Part shown: positions 41,500-52,425 of the stretch, piece after piece
Numbering within the stretch: position 1 is the first letter of the stretch
Layout: every line of letters begins with the position of its first letter
NCBI GenBank assembly: GCA_030295235.1
Contig: AP026176.1
Location: forward strand, 310,001-374,000
Source: Fistulifera solaris
Taxonomy: Eukaryota; Bacillariophyta; Bacillariophyceae; Naviculales; Stauroneidaceae
Reading direction: 5' to 3'
Length of the DNA: 64,000 nucleotides
Notes under the pieces: generated by a model
The model's database searches: none
What the model saw: only the letters and a program-made list of their open reading frames with translations
Told to the model about the DNA's origin: nothing
Translations under genes and position numbers: made by a program

Positions 41500-43046
41500 A
41501 ATTGTCGGCTCTGTCGCGATTTGCCGATTCCTCCAGTCCAAGCGAGGATTGCCAGGAGCTACGGCAATCGAGTGAAATCCGTCCCGTTCCTTGAATTCAC
41601 CAACTAAATGCGTAAACCTCAGTTCTTCTTCGTTTTTAGCTTGTTGATTCTCCAATTCGTATCCATCCTTGTAAAATGTAGCCGACGGCCAAACATTCTG
41701 AACTGCTCTTTGTTCAAATAAAGAAACTCCCGTCATGGCGGCCGATACATCAATATGAACACGGAGTTCCTTGTCGGTGGGTCGCACTGACTCTAATTCT
41801 TGTTCCAGCAATCGCATTGCTTGACCTCCCGGATAATTCCATCGCGACACTGCCACAAAGAGAGAACTCGCAACAAACGAAACAATACAAGCTAGAATCC
41901 CCAGTCCAAACAAGAATTTTCCGACGCGCGTCGTTGTCGACGACTTGTCTTTTCTCCGAGGGTCGCGCCAGACGCTCCAATCGTTGCAATCCCGCGGCAG
42001 CGCACAAATTGAAGAGAGGCAATACGGGAAACAGAAATCGCATTTCCTTGTGCCCTAACAGCGAATACAAAGCCACGAATCCCAGTGCTGGTAATAAGAA
42101 TGGCAAGTAGGTCGGATCAATCCACGGCGGCCGCATGGGTGGCCGTTGATTTTCCAGTACCACCATTTCGATAGCAACCAATTGTTCCGGAAGACGCACG
42201 ACACTCCACGGCACCAAAAAATCCCGTCAGCAACAATGCTTTCGGCAAAGCCGCCGTCCAATACCAGTGCCACGCACTGACACCCCAATCCGAAGATTTG
42301 TTGAGAACCGTATTATAATAGAAGACTCTCATTTCCGGCCATACCCATTTTTGCCACATGAGCGAATCGAAAGGAACCGTTAGGATGGCCGCCGCTATCA
42401 ATGTGAGAATACCGATACGCAAGGCTTTTGTGACAGTCAGTTGTCGAGTGATCAACCACGACAAGCCCACCGTAAACAGCAACAAGATCAAATCACACCG
42501 CAGCACGGCCGCCGCCAACACCAAACAAACCGCCGCATACGAAACACGCCGTTGCATCCAAAAGGCGTAACAATGCAAGGTCAAAATTGTCGCGGTACTA
42601 TTGGGCAACATCCGACTGGCATAAAAGGGCAAATGAAATTGACAGGCCGTGACAATCAACAAGTACGCCGAGACCGCCGTCGCATCCGCAAAACGAAACC
42701 AGGCGTGCAATGTCACAATCAATTGCGACAGACGTGCCAGGGTTTGTATCAATCGCGGATGTTCGGCCAAATCGTACGCGGGGAATATCAGCAGACGAAG
42801 GAATTGACAGATCCGACTCCACAGCAAGGGCCCCAGAAAGGATCGCGGCACGACACCCGGATATTGTAAATGATCATAATTCAACGTCGTGTTACTGTCA
42901 AAGAAGGACGGAATTCCTTCATAAAACAGATCGTGTGTCGCTTGGATTCCAAAGGACTCTTCGACCTTGGAGAAGGGACAGGCGAATAAACTATACAACA
43001 TCGTGGCGGTGAGAAAGCATTTGGAGAATTGGTGAAGTGAAAGCAT
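41470..43046 (-). CDS. ALG12: ALG12-type alpha-1,6-mannosyltransferase (GT22), two apparent frameshifts
   Basis: Adds the eighth mannose to the lipid-linked N-glycan precursor in the ER lumen, using dolichyl-phosphate-mannose. GT22 motifs are FSKVEESFGIQATHDL near the N-terminus, YDHLQYPGVVPRSF, HLPFYASRMLPN, and the ALG12/PIG-B block GHKEMRFLFPVLPLFNL; the protein is polytopic. ATG 43046 is the start. The frame breaks at A6 42216-42221 and again near T4 41917-41920 (or T4 41950-41953); one base fewer at each gives a continuous 524-aa protein ending YILERDQWR. All motif blocks are intact, so sequence error is likelier than decay. Confidence 0.85.
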
Positions 43047-43857
43047 CACTTCTTTCTTGCTATAGTCTTTTTGTGTTGAAGAAAAAAGCGGCGTAGCGTA
43101 CTGCTTGTGTGGCTGTTTCCTTAGTTTGGAATCATTCTCTTCTTAAATGAAGGTATGAAACAAAAAGCAATAAAGAATGCTTTGCAAGTCGTTGCGGGTT
43201 GCGGATCATCGCGTTCTCATCGAATGCCGTTCGGTTGCATTTATGGATAAGCAGCAGACAGGTTTAAGAACTTCGAGTAGTTTTTTCAGCCTGTGGCTTT
43301 TGGAATGAAAGACGGACACAACCATTAGTTTCGACGTCCGAGTTACCGACACCGACGAACCGTCGTACAGAAACCGTGACCCGATTAAGGTTCTGGCTGC
43401 TCAAGTGCGTGAAAAGCGTAGCTCGTTTCTCACTCATGCGCATTTGATTAATGGATAATAAAATCCTAAATATTTATTCCTAATTTTCCTGAAATGCGGA
43501 TGCTTTTTCGACATTTGACTGAATTTTCCACTGGTTTTTCTCTTTTGGCACAAATATTGTTTTTTCTTTCTTTCAGAAACTCCGATTTCTGAATCACTGT
43601 ACCACAGTTAGTAGTAAAGCGACAAACCTGCGCCGGTTTCCCAGTGCGGAGGATTAATCGTTACAACATACAAGTACTTGTGGTCACACCCGTTTCATAC
43701 CTCATACTCAATGCTGATGACTGATGACTCAAAACTCAAACATGTACTCGTCACTCATCACTCACCACTCGTAACTCGTAAAGTACCAGTAGGGTTAGTT
43801 TTAGTTACACCCGTTTCATACTTCATACTTCATAACCAATGCCGATGACGCGAAAGT
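43047..43857. other. Intergenic with imperfect local tandem duplication
   Basis: No gene. The segment CACCCGTTTCATA...ACTCAAAC ATGTACTCGTC (about 43687-43751) recurs from about 43808 onward. The second copy is interrupted by the MITE at 43866-44050. Many GATGACT/CACTCATC-like short repeats. Confidence 0.5.
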
Positions 43858-43865
43858 CAAACACT

Positions 43866-44050
43866 CAGGGCCATTTCTAACCGGAATGTTCGCAATTCGT
43901 AATTTCGTATTCGCGCGGTCGCGCACGTTTCCATTTTGCCCAAACGAGAGGGAAATAAGAAAATACGAAAGTTCTCGTCTGTCATTTTCTCCGGATACGA
44001 ACGCGAAATGCGAAAATACGAATACGAAACTTCCGGTTAGAAATGGCCCT
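43866..44050. mobile_element. 185-bp fold-back MITE
   Basis: Terminal inverted repeats AGGGCCATTTCTAACCGGAA (left, 43867) and its complement at the right end. The arms continue inward as an imperfect palindrome rich in ATTCGTATT/AATACGAAT, so the whole element can fold back. The flanks CAAACACT (43858-43865) and CAAACATG (44051-44058) look like a slightly diverged 8-bp target duplication. The undisturbed local duplicate near 43740 shows the empty site CAAACATGTACTCG. hAT-like by TSD size and (C)AGGG end. Confidence 0.75.
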
Positions 44051-44068
44051 CAAACATGTACTCGTCTA

Positions 44069-46058
44069 TTCCGATTAGCGGTCTTTGACCCTACGTCATC
44101 ACAGTGTCACTCCGACATCAATACGGTTCTCAAAATAAACTCCACGTGTAACCTTTTCCGAATCATTTTTTTCAAAGGATGTCGACCTGGCCGGCTCGTT
44201 TTGACCGTTTCTTTTTTGGATTTCGAAAGAGCCGGCCGGTTCTTTGACAACGAACCTTCGCATTCGTGCACCAAGAGACGCTCACAAAAAAAAAACATCA
44301 CGTCAATCATTATGGTCTATGGTCCGCAGCTCTCTTGTTGTTTCTTTGCGTAAGTCTTTGCTTCTTTTGAAAGTAAATAAGTTTTTAAATGTCACTCATT
44401 ATGGTTATCTTTGGTCCACTCTCTTGCAGATATTTTCACGTGATCGAAGCGTAGATCCTTTCGCGTGTGTGTCCACTCGGTCGCAATTGTTTTCGGAGTA
44501 ACTGTCGTCCGTATGTTCACGTTCTGGTGATCCAATGTTGGCTGCTGTGGACAGGTTTTCATTTGGGCCCTCTTGTTGGTGATTCATGGAGTTTTTGTAA
44601 AAGGGTTGCTTCATTTTTTGCTTGACCGATCGACTCATCATCGAGGCGACGTTCGTTCTCTCGCTTCTTTGATCTCTCGTTCTTCTTTTTGATTCAAACT
44701 TTGCTCAGTTTGATTATGGCTATGTTGGGCGTTGGCTTAGAGTCCAGGGCACCTCAGATGGCGTTCGAAATTGCCGTTCCCCTGCTCTTGCACGTGCGAG
44801 ACTTTTAAAGAAGTTTTTGCAATATAACAAACACTCAAAAACCTTTCTTCATACCGTAATCTCTATAGGTGAAACCAGTATAATATTGTTATTTAACAGG
44901 CGTCTTTTGTTCATGTTATTTACGTTCTTGTGTCGACTCATGCAAAAGAGACGGTAGATGGTTTCTAAAATTCATGTGCACATCAGCGATTGTATCGAAA
45001 GACTTGATAGTAAATTCTCCGAAACATAAGGATGAAGCGTGAACTATCCGCTGTTATTATTATTATATCTATCTCAGAAAGTGCTCAAAATAGGAAGCTA
45101 GTTGTGTTCAAAACGTAGTCTATACGTACAAATACATAATCTTACATTGAAATCATATGTGAGCAAACAAATAATCAAAACACCAAGTAAGCAATTTGCT
45201 CCTAGGACCCGAAGCTGGGAAACTCAGTGATTCCATTCACCAGCGCATGCGTCGATGTACTGGTCTTATTGTTGGAACGTTTCACCGGTGAAAAGACTGA
45301 CAACAGGCTATCATTAACTCGAACGAGTGTGAATTGCAAGCAAAGGGAAGAAATCAATATCGAAGCTATCAAAATATTGAAGCAGCGAACAACGAAGCAA
45401 TCGGTTGAATGTCAAGCGAGTGAACAGATGAACGAATAAGAGACGACCGACCGACCAACCGACCGGCTAAGAAGCATTCAACAAATCGAAAAAGCCGGCT
45501 CGCAAGGAAACCCATTCGCTTGGTCACGATTCATTACGAGCAAATGGAATTAATCGTGACCAAGAGCACTGCAACGAGCAAGAATGATGAACACCGAGAC
45601 GCCGAGAGAGATGATCGGTGCATCAATCGACGTGAACTATCTGCGAGAATGGCGTCTCAAAGTTGTAAGTGGCACAGGAAGCAAGAAATAAGTCGAACAC
45701 AAACACTTACGCAAATGAATGGTCAATAGTGATTATAAGCAGTGCATGGGGGCATTGTGAGAGGAGTGTTGTGGGTTGTGGGTCGTGGGTTGTGGCAATC
45801 GGTTGTGGTTGTGTGAGAGGTGAGAGAGCCACTATGGACGTGAAAGATTTGAATTTTGGCTGTTTGTCACGGTTTCTCAAGTATTTTCTTTGAAGGAATA
45901 TTTACTTAGACGTCAACGGAAGACTGTTGAATTCGATTAGAAGCCGGCTCGCTCGAAAAGGAGTCAGCGCGAACGGTCGACGTAAGGTCGCAACCCGATG
46001 GGAGGGCGGACCAACCGGTAATGGATGATGACGTAGGGTCAACGACCGCTAATCGGAA
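44069..46058. mobile_element. ~2-kb TIR element with TA target duplication, no intact transposase seen
   Basis: The left end TTCCGATTAGCGGTCTTTGA... (44069) and the complement of the right end (to 46058) match over about 33 bp with one mismatch. TA dinucleotides flank both sides (44067-44068, 46059-46060), as for Tc1/mariner-type insertions. Subterminal regions also share inverted AGCCGGC/GCCGGCT motifs. Open frames inside are all under about 90 codons and do not look like a transposase, so it is probably non-autonomous or a decayed copy. Confidence 0.7.
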
Positions 46059-46660
46059 TAGGTTCAGAGTTCAGAGTAAGCAACGAACTCCAATGTCAAA
46101 AAAATTCGGATGACCGAAGACTGTCACAATTCACAATCCACAATTCGAAAACCAAAAATAGCCTAAAAATTCAGTCGAATGTCAAAATTACATTCTGACT
46201 TTACCAGGTAGGAAATTAGTAAATAAGTAATAATCGTGGTTGTCCAATGAAAATAGCCTAAAAAACGTTTTGTGGAAACGAAAGAATGAAAGAATCTCCG
46301 CGGGGCTATTCACAGATGCCGATGGATAAATTTTCAAGAAGTTCATTCTTGAACTCACCAGGAAGGAATGTGTGCGCTTAAGCGTAAGGCTGTTCTCTAG
46401 AGGAAGTTGAGATTACATATCATCAACCTCACCTATGGAAAAGTGTTCGCAAGGGCGATAGGAAAGACAAATTTCTTGTTCGTTTTCCGGAAATCAACGA
46501 TCGAAACATTTTATATCATCTTGAATGCAACATGCAGCACGCAGCACTCTGCGGAAATGTTGCATAAATATCAGGTTCGCGAGAACGAAAGGAACAGTTT
46601 GCTTAAAAAAACAGTTTGGCTTCTACTTTCCCTTGCATGAAAATTTGTTGAAAGATCACC
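46059..46660. other. Intergenic, no gene seen
   Basis: AT-rich, begins with a TTCAGAG duplication next to the 2-kb element; contains the upstream region of the 46661 gene. Confidence 0.4.
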
Positions 46661-47101
46661 ATGACAGCAGCACTAGAAGGAGCACAAAATATATTTATGG
46701 AACGACTATCCCTTCGTCCAAACGGGGCCCATGTACCAAAACGCCATCACCTTTCGCGTCAAAGCCCACGTCAAACGAAAAAGACCGTGGATTGCGCACG
46801 TTTGCTTCTTGGCTCATCATCATCCCACAAACGACATTCCAGTCTCGTTGGGTCATGGATTCACGTAATACCTCACTCGGAAGAAAACGATTCCGACCTT
46901 TCCGACTCGGAAAGTGAAAACGAAGAGTGCGACGAAGTCTTGCTCCGAGAAACCCGATGGTCCTCTACTCCACAGCTAACAATTGCTCTTAAGCTGAAGC
47001 GATCCACCAAGTCTTTGACAAGTACTCTCTCTGGTGATACAGCGATGACTCTACCCAAACGGAAAACCAGCTTTGGTGATTTACACAACACGAAACACTG
47101 A
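46661..47101 (+). CDS. Small hypothetical protein with acidic Ser cluster
   Basis: 146 aa from ATG 46661. The N-terminal half is basic (HVPKRHHLSRQSPRQTKK). A central acidic tract SEENDSDLSDSESENEE would be a good CK2 target, and the C-terminus is Ser/Thr/Lys-rich, ending FGDLHNTKH. Such mixed-charge, low-complexity chains are common in nuclear proteins; no family is recognised, and the gene itself is only moderately supported. Confidence 0.45.
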   Translation: MTAALEGAQNIFMERLSLRPNGAHVPKRHHLSRQSPRQTKKTVDCARLLLGSSSSHKRHSSLVGSWIHVIPHSEENDSDLSDSESENEECDEVLLRETRWSSTPQLTIALKLKRSTKSLTSTLSGDTAMTLPKRKTSFGDLHNTKH

Positions 47102-47734
47102 AGAAGAATGGATTGCCTTGCTCTAGCTATTTGTTGTTATCAATCAGTTAAGAATTGGATCACATCTTACCTTATCGTCTACGTTTCGTACTATCGGGTC
47201 CAAATACGGTAGGAGTAAAAATTTCGTTTCGCCATCACAAGGTGGTAATCCCTTTCTTGGTTGAACTCCGTCAAAAAACAACTCTGTTTCTATGTTTCAT
47301 CCGTCTCCCTCATGAACTGCGTCGTAACAAACTTGGTTGGAACGCCTGCACACACGAATAATGGTAGCAAAGCTCATTGTTATTCTTCCAAAACTGGAGG
47401 GGAAACCCTGGAGTCACCCTGCGTCACGAGTCGTCCTTGAATGCCCATTATGACGTCATCTTGACAGTCTCTTTTCGCGACGGTCGTTTATTTCGTTCAG
47501 CGCTACGAACGATGAGCGATGAGCCGTTGAAAAAAAGACCCAACATAATCGAAGCATAAAACGTGCAGTACCGTACTTGTACCTGGTAAGGGAAATCTTA
47601 CAGTCTATTGAAAGCAAATCTACACACAAAGTCCGCATATTCATCAGTCGCTGCTATTACGGCTTTAAAGTGTGCCGGTCTTGATTGTTGTTTCCTTCCT
47701 TACATCGTTTTGAAACCGTTCGATCGCCCAAAGC
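47102..47734. other. Intergenic, promoter side of the PqiA-like gene
   Basis: No gene or RNA recognised. Confidence 0.4.
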
Positions 47735-49711
47735 ATGACGGCTGAAGCGCTCATCGTTGCGGCGAACACCCCAATGACAAGTTCTCGCATCACTCTTTCT
47801 GAAGATTCTCCAGAAAATGAATTACGACAAGTTCGAATCGTTCCTACAACAACTGCAACATCGACACAGGGCATTCCCTCGTTAGCACGTGCCCCCACGA
47901 CACCCCGTCTCGTTCTTCTTTTATTACCCCTCTTGTCGTTGGGGGCCCATTTTCTCTTCTATTACGGTCAAACGGCACCCATGTGGCGATTGCATGTATC
48001 ACATAATATTTCCGTCTGGGTCAATGCCACCGATTTGACCTCACGGACGGCTCTCGATACACTGGGATTGCCGCACGCGAATCATATTGTGTTGGAAGAA
48101 GAAACGACGGTCCGCACATTTACGTACGGATACGGATTGCGGGAATTGTGGACAGCCCACGGAATGCCGGGGAAAGTCTTGCCGCGGTTTACCGCTCTTT
48201 TATTGATTTTTGCGTCGGGCATTTGGCCGCATTTGAAGTTGTTGTTGTTGCAAATTTCGTTTTGGTTCCCTTTGCGGAGTCATAAACGACGACAGCGGTT
48301 CTTGCACATTCTGTCAACGTTCGGAAAATGGTCCTTGGCCGATGTCATTACCGTATGTGTCATGGTCGCTGTCATGAACCTCGAATGGATCGTCGATCCG
48401 GTCGCCATTCAATCCGGTGTCCTGCGAGAAATGCCGACGCTGCTCCAATTTGCCCGCGCCTTGTGGTCGGCCAATACCGTGTGTTCCCAACTCTTACATT
48501 ACGATTGTACGGATGCCAAAAATGCCAAACATTGGACGAAATGCAATTCGTGCAAACAGTTAGTCCATACGGCGTACACGCATCCGTCCTGGACGCAAAC
48601 GACCGGAAAAGCTATTGTGAAAGGCATGCGGACCAGTGGAGGGGGGACCAGTCGCATGTCGGTCATTGGGATGCGCGGCATTTATGCCTTTTGTTGGGCC
48701 GTCTTATTGTCGATTGCGTTGTCGCTCGTGGTGGAATATTTGGACGCTCGCGTACGTCGAAGACGTCCGGCACCGAGATTAGGACAGCCGTTCACGTTAT
48801 TGTATCCGGAGGATGCGCCGAATCATGGTGACACTGCAGAAATAGGCCGTTCATTGCTATCCGATCCTGATGAAAACGACAGTCAAGGATCCAATTCTTC
48901 GGTGGATCAACCGGCAGCGGCCGTATATTCCTTGAGGTTATTTCAGCAGGATGTAACGTGGTCGTGGATGTACCGACTGGTTCCGGCCGTGACTGTTTTT
49001 ACGGTGGGTTGTGGAATCGCGCTTTCCACTATGCAACGGCAGGCGCTGGGAGCGATACCTATCCTGCTGCAAGATGTGCTTGGTTTCTCTTTGAATCGAT
49101 CGTATTCCTTGGTTTCCTTGACGCGGGTTACTGGAGAAGCGGGCGGATGGGATCTGTTGCTCATGGGTACATTCGGTATCTTCATAGTTGTGGGTCCAGC
49201 ACTACGGGCTCTTTTGTGTGCACTCGCATTGGCGCGCGTCACACCCGATCGAGCTCGACCTGGTTTGGCGTCGGCAATTGACTTTATCGGTGCGTTTTGC
49301 GCATGGGAAGTGTTGTTGGTCGCCATCGCCATGGTAGGAATGCTCATGCCCACGATCACCAACACGATCTTGCATAAATCGGAATGTGCGACTGTTTCGC
49401 CGGAAAATGGGTCTTGTTTTGAAATGAAATATGTCTTGGGGAACACATTTGGTTTCGTGGTAGTCGGAGGTATATTGTTGCTCGTTACGTCGTCCATGGC
49501 GGTGCGCGTAGGGCGGAAGTATGAGATCATGCGCGATGATGACGATAATGATGAGGATACGACAGCGTCGACACTGGGAATGACGGATTATGGTGTTGTT
49601 TATCAACGAGTCATGGATGATGACGATGTTGAAGAGGAACCATCAAATGCTACTGAAACAAATAACAATGCGAGAAGAAACAGCGATCAAGTTGAAACGG
49701 CTAGTGTATAG
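47735..49711 (+). CDS. PqiA-like polytopic membrane protein
   Basis: 658 aa, single exon, intact. After a Thr/Ser-rich N-terminus there is a first helix (LVLLLLPLLSLGAHFLFYY), a luminal/periplasm-like loop, and two blocks like the paraquat-inducible protein A domain. The first is FGKWSLADVITVCVMVAVMN (about residues 190-215) and the second FIGAFCAWEVLLVAIAMVGM (about 510-535), each preceded by paired helices. The loop after the first block has a Cys cluster (CTDAKNAKHWTKCNSC). The C-terminal tail is very acidic and cytosolic by prediction. PqiA proteins act in membrane/lipid homeostasis in bacteria; the eukaryotic role is unknown. Confidence 0.7.
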   Translation: MTAEALIVAANTPMTSSRITLSEDSPENELRQVRIVPTTTATSTQGIPSLARAPTTPRLVLLLLPLLSLGAHFLFYYGQTAPMWRLHVSHNISVWVNATDLTSRTALDTLGLPHANHIVLEEETTVRTFTYGYGLRELWTAHGMPGKVLPRFTALLLIFASGIWPHLKLLLLQISFWFPLRSHKRRQRFLHILSTFGKWSLADVITVCVMVAVMNLEWIVDPVAIQSGVLREMPTLLQFARALWSANTVCSQLLHYDCTDAKNAKHWTKCNSCKQLVHTAYTHPSWTQTTGKAIVKGMRTSGGGTSRMSVIGMRGIYAFCWAVLLSIALSLVVEYLDARVRRRRPAPRLGQPFTLLYPEDAPNHGDTAEIGRSLLSDPDENDSQGSNSSVDQPAAAVYSLRLFQQDVTWSWMYRLVPAVTVFTVGCGIALSTMQRQALGAIPILLQDVLGFSLNRSYSLVSLTRVTGEAGGWDLLLMGTFGIFIVVGPALRALLCALALARVTPDRARPGLASAIDFIGAFCAWEVLLVAIAMVGMLMPTITNTILHKSECATVSPENGSCFEMKYVLGNTFGFVVVGGILLLVTSSMAVRVGRKYEIMRDDDDNDEDTTASTLGMTDYGVVYQRVMDDDDVEEEPSNATETNNNARRNSDQVETASV

Positions 49712-49891
49712 CCAGATTTTTGCAAAAGCTACTGTTGCTTACACTAGTTTTGGAAAATATTCGACACAGAAGATAAGTCTAGGTATAGCTCATTGTGGAT
49801 GATGACCATAAAACGAAAGCGAGTTTCTGCAATGGACTTTCCAAGATCCCATGGTCAAGTTCGTCTTGATTTCGCCGTTTCGGAATCGGGG

Positions 49892-51308
49892 CTAGTCTTC
49901 GTTTTCTTCAATTCTAATACGCTTCAATGGACGGAGGAAAGTACGAATGTCAGTTTGTCGATACCAACGCTCAGCAATAAAAGGGTGATGAAGCGCTTCA
50001 TGCGGTGTAATTCTGGCACTCGGCTCGATGGCTAACATCTTGTGAACAAGATCCACAAACTGCACGTAGTACTCGACCGAATTGTAGGGGCAAACTTGTT
50101 GTTTGTAAGCGCCTAGTTGCACTATCTTGGTAAGCGCGGCAATTGGGTCAGCACTGGCCTTTTGCCGTACCAGTTTCGGCGCTGAATTCTTCGTCAGTAT
50201 CACGAGTGATTTCTTCAACTTCCAAACAGATTTCCCGGAAGACGACTGCGTCTTTTCAAAGAATTGCTCTTTGCGGTGATCTTTGGCTCGCTCCAGCATC
50301 TTGGAAGGAATCATGCCGAGAGTGCCCACGATCTTTTGCATGAGATCAAACTCATGGAAACAAGGAAACAAAGCTCGACCAGTGTGCAACTCAACCAGAA
50401 TGCAGCCAAGACTCCACATATCGATGGCGACGCTATAAGGCAAGCCAAGCATGACTTCGGGTGCCCGATAAGATCTCGATTGAATGTATGAGTACATGTC
50501 TATGTTCGACATTCGAGAAGCTCCGAAATCGATTACTTTCACATCATTCTTGTTGGGATCTTTCAAAACAATGTTTTCCGGCTTCAAATCACAATGAAGT
50601 ACGTCGACATCTTTCCGAGCCAAGAAAGAAAGGGCTTGAAGCACTTGTTTCGCGATTTTTCGAGTACGGCCTAGGGAGAGACCGCAAAATTGGGTGCTTT
50701 TGAGCAATTCGAACAAATTCGACGACAGGCTTTCGAAAACAAGACACTGATGATTACGGTGCATAAAATGATTCAAGAAACGCACTATTCGATAGAAGTC
50801 AGAAACAGTTCATGCTTTTGTCGCAAACAGAAGTTCGATATTGTTAAAACTTACCGATGTTGTGCTCATCGTGCGGATCTTTTTTCGAAAGATGCTTGAG
50901 AAGTCTTATTTCCCGTTCGGCTTGCCATAGAGAGTTCTCCTTCGATTGAATGATCTTGATTACAACCTCGTGCTTCGTCCACGTATTTTCGGCAAGAAAC
51001 ACTTGTCCGAAGGCACCCTGCGATATGCTTTGCTTTAGCTTGTATCTCCCGTCCAACATCTCTCCCGGCTTTACAATGTAATAAGGATGATCATCAAGCC
51101 AACCATTTTTGTACGTTTCTTGCGAATTTCCTTCCTTCGTTTTCGAGCGCTTGACACGAATAGCGTCTTTCTTTGGGTAAAGTGTGGGATTGGATTGTTT
51201 ATACGTATCATAGAGTGACACCGAAAGCTTCACCAGCGGTCGTTCTACTGGCGGCCGCAACATTTCCGGTGCCTTCTGCGGCAACATTGCTATCGAAAAG
51301 CTCTCCAT
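49892..51308 (-). CDS. DYRK-family protein kinase
   Basis: Exons 50855..51308 and 49892..50784 with a 70-nt GT-AG intron that rebuilds HNIVRFLNHF; 448 aa. The N-terminal DYRK-homology-like segment (HPYYIVKPGEMLDGRYKL) is followed by the glycine loop SQGAFGQVFLA, VVIKII, the family-typical catalytic loop HCDLKPENIVL and VIDFGAS. The activation loop YIQSRSYRAPEV has the autophosphorylated second Tyr context, and SLGCILVELHTGRALF follows. All catalytic residues are present. DYRK1-like by the N-terminal motif; roles in growth or cell-cycle control are inferred from the family. Confidence 0.9.
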
Positions 51309-51655
51309 GATTCCGTCTCCTTTTCGCTCCGTCTTCTCTTCTTTCTTCTATCTATTTCTACTATTTTTGTTTCTTATATTATATTGTATTTTGTTTGAAT
51401 TAATTATTCGGTGCTGCAACGATTGATTCTTTCACATGGTCCCGGTGCCCAAGATCTCTTTTTTGCCGCGTCGCTGCGCGTTATTGCGTATCGCGTGAAA
51501 GGCAAAAGTCGAAGGACGTTCTCGTGATAACTGTTTGACTACCGCTAAGATCACGACTCAATTTACTGTAACGTAGTACCGTTGTGATCCGTAAAACGTT
51601 TTATACTTTATAACTCACAGTGAGAGCAAGCGTCGCTGAAACGCGTTGAAAAGCC
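51309..51655. other. Intergenic, promoter side of the DYRK gene
   Basis: AT-rich near the start codon; no other feature. Confidence 0.4.
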
Positions 51656-51662
51656 CTTTGCG

Positions 51663-52105
51663 CATAGGAGTAAGTAGAACCCTGGGATGGAGATATGTCT
51701 GTTTTCAACCGTTGATAGTTTCACCGTTTCACCGCTTAAACCAACGTTTGTCCGTCGTCAGACCCTTTTGCGCTGCTGCTGCGAAATTTTCACCGCGTAA
51801 CAGCACGACAAAAGGCTGACCTTAGTGGGCCTACCTTAATACGAAAGTATGGTCCGACCCTTGGCCGTGATACTAAATTGTTTTAAAATATTAAGAAAGA
51901 AAGATTTGCAATGACGGCCATGCAAAGATCGATCATTTTGCCGTGATAATTACACGGTGCAGCATTTTCAAAGATCGATATTCGACCCATTTTGACCGAT
52001 GTCGCACTATGTACAGTGACAGATAAGCTCATAATACGGCGTATCGCGTAAAAAACGGTCGAGAACAGACATATCTCCATCCCAGGGTTTCTACTTACTC
52101 CTATG
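51663..52105. mobile_element. 443-bp TIR element (MITE) with 7-bp target duplication
   Basis: The left end CATAGGAGTAAGTAGAACCC (51663) and the complement of the right end (to 52105) match over about 45 bp with few differences, continuing through TGGGATGGAGATATGTCTGT. CTTTGCG flanks both sides (51656-51662 and 52106-52112). No coding capacity. The superfamily is unclear; 7-8 bp duplications fit hAT-like elements. Confidence 0.8.
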
Positions 52106-52260
52106 CTTTGCGTATCGATCATGAGAATCTCGTTGCAGTTGACTTTCTTTTCATTGTTAGTATTGTTAATCATCTTGCTTTTCTTTATTCAAATCAATCA
52201 TTTCATTCGAAGATGACGATAGCGGCTTATCGAACGGCTGGCTATACGCCACAAAGTACG

Positions 52261-52337
52261 GGAGACCAGTTTTCATTTCATTTGTAAACCGGTCTCCAGG
52301 AGACCAGTTTTCTTTTCGAAAAATGAAAACTGGTCTC
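52261..52337. repeat. Cluster of GGAGACCAGTTTTC direct and inverted repeats
   Basis: GGAGACCAGTTTTC at 52261-52274 and 52299-52312, with inverted partners CCGGTCTCC at 52289-52297 and GAAAACTGGTCTC at 52325-52337. It could form nested hairpins or bind a dimeric factor. It lies 90-165 bp upstream of the start at 52426. Confidence 0.65.
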
Positions 52338-52425
52338 TTCATCATGACACGCAACCACACATTTCCTCTCATAAAATTACTTTTGACGAAAAAGTTATCC
52401 AAGTACATCAACGATTACAACAACA

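Noticed and set aside
42441-42869. 142-codon frame on the plus strand
   Set aside because: Antisense to ALG12 transmembrane segments; Gln/Arg-rich composition is an artefact.
44244-45893. Transposase inside the 2-kb TIR element
   Set aside because: Open frames are all under about 90 codons and lack DDE-like or helix-turn-helix motifs that I can see.
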